NCBI RefSeq assembly: GCF_002002725.1
Contig: NZ_MUNW01000072.1
Coordinates: forward strand, 1 to 64,000
Direction: 5' to 3'
Origin: Sinorhizobium sp. A49
Lineage (GTDB): Bacteria; Pseudomonadota; Alphaproteobacteria; Rhizobiales; Rhizobiaceae
Length of the DNA: 64,000 nucleotides
Positions 62,134-64,000 of this stretch are shown piece by piece. Made by a program: the position numbers and the translations under genes. Below the pieces are notes generated by a model that saw nothing but the letters and a program-made list of their open reading frames with translations, made no database searches and had not been told where the DNA came from. Position 1 is the stretch's first letter. The number at the start of each line of letters is the position of its first letter.

Positions 62134-63057
62134 TCAGTTCCGCTTTGCCGAATTCATCGCCTCCTGGTTTTTGGCGGCGACGCTCGAATACATTCCGGTC
62201 GTGCGGAACTCGGTGGGGCTCGCCCCAAAATGGCGTCGGAAGACTTTGGCGAAATAGTTCGGATCCTCGAAGCCGGACATGATCGATACTTCCTTGACGG
62301 ACAGATGCGCCGCCTTGGTCAGCAGCTTTGCCGCTCTCTGCAGCCTTTTGCGCAGCACGAATTCCGCGGGCGGCATGCCCTCGCTGGCGGCAAAGACGCG
62401 CGAGAAATGTGCACGGCTGAGCCCCGAGACGTCGGCCAGTTTCTCGACGGGCAGGGGATGCTCAAGGTTCGCCATGATATGCTGGATGACGTGTTGCATC
62501 GTCCGGTACTCCTGGCTGAAAACCGGATGGGCGCCGAAGACGTCGTCGTAGAGGGCCATCGCTGCCTCATAGGCGATGGCCGATGCACTGCCGGACGCTT
62601 CGCCGCCACCTGAAATCAGTCGCAGGCTGCAGTCCGCCAGATGCTCGATCGTCTCGGGCTTCAGGTTCAGGATCGGCCCGGTTGTCGAAAGGATGGCCTT
62701 GTGGATGCGCAACGCCTCTTCGCCGTTCATGGAGATCCAGAAAAACTCCCACCGGCCGCCCGGTTCGAGCCAGTAGCGGTGATTGTGTGGCACCATCAGG
62801 AGTAGCGTCTCGCCCTCGCGCACACGGTGATTGCGGGTCTCGTAGCGCAGGTTTCCGGCGCCCGAGAGTGTGTGCTGCAGCACTGTAAACGGTGTCTGCC
62901 CCCGTTTGCGGCCATCCCAATCGTAACTTGCATCGGTGCGGATCTCATAGCCCGTGCTGGTCGGCATCGTGTGCAGGCTATGACGTCCGCGCGGCAGCGA
63001 AACCGTCTTCATGGCCGGTCCGTTCTCGACCAATCTTTTCAGCACAGAATTACCCAT
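62134..63057 (-). CDS. agpT: AraC-family regulator, likely AgpT (alpha-galactoside use)
   Basis: A 307-residue AraC regulator. The N-terminal cupin region has VREGETLLLMVPHNHRYWLE near 95, and the C-terminal two-HTH domain has LSRAHFSRVFAASEGMPPAEF and IMSGFEDPNYFAKVFRRHFG. It is divergent from melA, as is AgpT, the AraC-type activator of the melA-agp operon in Sinorhizobium meliloti. ATG 63057 (MGNSVLKRL) is chosen; nine more codons are open upstream. Ends about 240 bases before a strong terminator. Confidence 0.8.
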   Translation of the reverse strand: MGNSVLKRLVENGPAMKTVSLPRGRHSLHTMPTSTGYEIRTDASYDWDGRKRGQTPFTVLQHTLSGAGNLRYETRNHRVREGETLLLMVPHNHRYWLEPGGRWEFFWISMNGEEALRIHKAILSTTGPILNLKPETIEHLADCSLRLISGGGEASGSASAIAYEAAMALYDDVFGAHPVFSQEYRTMQHVIQHIMANLEHPLPVEKLADVSGLSRAHFSRVFAASEGMPPAEFVLRKRLQRAAKLLTKAAHLSVKEVSIMSGFEDPNYFAKVFRRHFGASPTEFRTTGMYSSVAAKNQEAMNSAKRN

Positions 63058-63247
63058 GAAAGCACAATACCTCTCTGGTGACACCCATCATTATACGCAT
63101 AATGCCTCACAGCAAAGCAAGATGACTGATTTCGATGGGATGGTAGGAGGAGATCGGCAAAGGCGCCGCGCTCCAGGGCGATCTCCACGGCGCACCAATT
63201 TTACCCAAAGCATCACAATCAGCCGACCGAACAGCGACGAGGACAGC

Positions 63248-64000
63248 ATGAGCCACTTCAAGATTGCCATCATCGGCGCCGGCAGCGTCGGTTTCACCAA
63301 GAAGCTCTTCACCGATATTCTCTGCGTTCCGGAGTTCCACGATGTCGAGTTCGCGCTCACCGACGTCAGCGCGCACAATCTTGAGATGATCAAGTCGATC
63401 CTCGACAGGATCGTCGAGGCCAACAACCTGCCGACCAAGGTCACCGCGTCGACCGACCGTCGCGACGCGATCGCAGGCGCGCGCTACATCATCAGCTGCG
63501 TGCGGGTCGGTGGGCTCAGCGCCTATGCGGATGATATCCAGATCCCGCTGAAATACGGCGTCGACCAGTGCGTCGGCGATACGATCTGCGCCGGCGGCAT
63601 TCTCTATGGCCAGCGCAACATCCCGGTCATCCTGGATTTCTGCAGGGATATCCGCGAACTGGCCGAGCCCGGCGCGAAGTTCCTCAACTATGCCAACCCC
63701 ATGGCGATGAACACCTGGGCTGCGATCGAATACGGCAAGGTCGACGCGATCGGGCTTTGCCACGGTGTCCAGCACGGCGGCGAACAGATCGCCGAAATCC
63801 TCGGCGCCAAGGACGGCGAACTCGACTTCATCTGCTCCGGCATCAATCACCAGACGTGGTTCGTCGACGTGAGGGTGCGCGGGCGCAAGATCGGCAAGGA
63901 CGAACTGGTTGCCGCCTTCGAGGCGCATCCGGTCTTTTCGAAGCAGGAGAAGCTGCGGATCGACGTCCTCAAGCGGTTCGGCGTCTACTCCACCGAGAGC
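63248..64000 (+). CDS. melA: Alpha-galactosidase MelA (GH4), 5' part
   Basis: The first 251 codons; the gene runs off the right edge. This is an NAD- and Mn-dependent GH4 glycosidase: NAD motif IIGAGSVGFTKKL near 7-19, VGGLSAYADD near 84, CVGDTICAGGILYGQRNIP near 101, LNYANPMAMNTWA near 146 (metal-binding Asn), CHGVQHGGEQIA near 172 and CSGINHQTWF near 197. These features separate melibiase from 6-phospho-glucosidases of GH4. Start 63248 follows GAGGACAGC. It would hydrolyse melibiose and raffinose-type sugars taken up by the Agp system beyond the window. Confidence 0.93.
   Translation, partial: MSHFKIAIIGAGSVGFTKKLFTDILCVPEFHDVEFALTDVSAHNLEMIKSILDRIVEANNLPTKVTASTDRRDAIAGARYIISCVRVGGLSAYADDIQIPLKYGVDQCVGDTICAGGILYGQRNIPVILDFCRDIRELAEPGAKFLNYANPMAMNTWAAIEYGKVDAIGLCHGVQHGGEQIAEILGAKDGELDFICSGINHQTWFVDVRVRGRKIGKDELVAAFEAHPVFSKQEKLRIDVLKRFGVYSTES

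Overview
The window looks like an accessory replicon (chromid or megaplasmid) of a Rhizobiales alphaproteobacterium close to Ensifer/Sinorhizobium. This is an inference from high GC, dense short-gap operons, many ABC importers, a nitrate-assimilation operon ending in cysG, an AraC regulator beside melA, and GAAC-N7-GAAC LexA-type and ATAC-N7-GTAT CatR-type operators. I saw no rRNA, tRNA, CRISPR array, insertion sequence or phage gene. Nearly all of the window is catabolic and transport cassettes, each with its own regulator.

Layout. 1-9027 (+): nitrate uptake and assimilation (nrtA end, nrtB, ATPase, nirB, nirD, nasA, cysG); the methyltransferase half of cysG looks decayed. 9024-9836 (-): DUF4242-cyclase fusion. 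9999-16409 (-): polyol/sugar ABC importer with a xylitol-type dehydrogenase, an AraC regulator, and an ATPase gene interrupted by one in-frame TGA. 16545-21726: orphan hybrid histidine kinase, winged-helix/TPR regulator, DUF1127 protein, MFS exporter. 21818-33871: a peptide-importer cluster with two candidate D-aminopeptidases of unrelated folds, a D-threonine-aldolase-type enzyme and an alpha-oxoamine-synthase-like enzyme, divided over two strands around a LysR gene; two similar dyads (ATGC-N7-GCAT) mark the two promoter regions. 33861-36053 (-): DUF1801, AraC-GyrI and DUF899 genes. 36173-41972 (-): a 5-aminolevulinate synthase paralogue in apparent operon with an RND adaptor and pump. 42485-48122: DeoR repressor, phosphatase and AfuABC/FbpABC-like importer, suggesting sugar-phosphate use. 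48230-48879: msrB remnant and msrA. 49155-51856: radical SAM protein and DUF4130-UdgX fusion behind an SOS-type promoter. 51996-61774: benzoate/catechol ortho-cleavage (catR, catBCA, benABCD, benK, pcaD). 62134-64000: AraC regulator and the start of melA.

How they work together. Nitrate is imported and reduced to ammonium, with siroheme normally supplied by CysG. Benzoate is taken up by BenK and converted by BenABCD, CatA, CatB, CatC and PcaD to beta-ketoadipate; the last two steps (PcaIJ, PcaF) are not here. The least familiar units are the peptide/D-residue cluster, the ALA synthase-RND operon and the SOS-type, probably leaderless radical SAM-UdgX operon.
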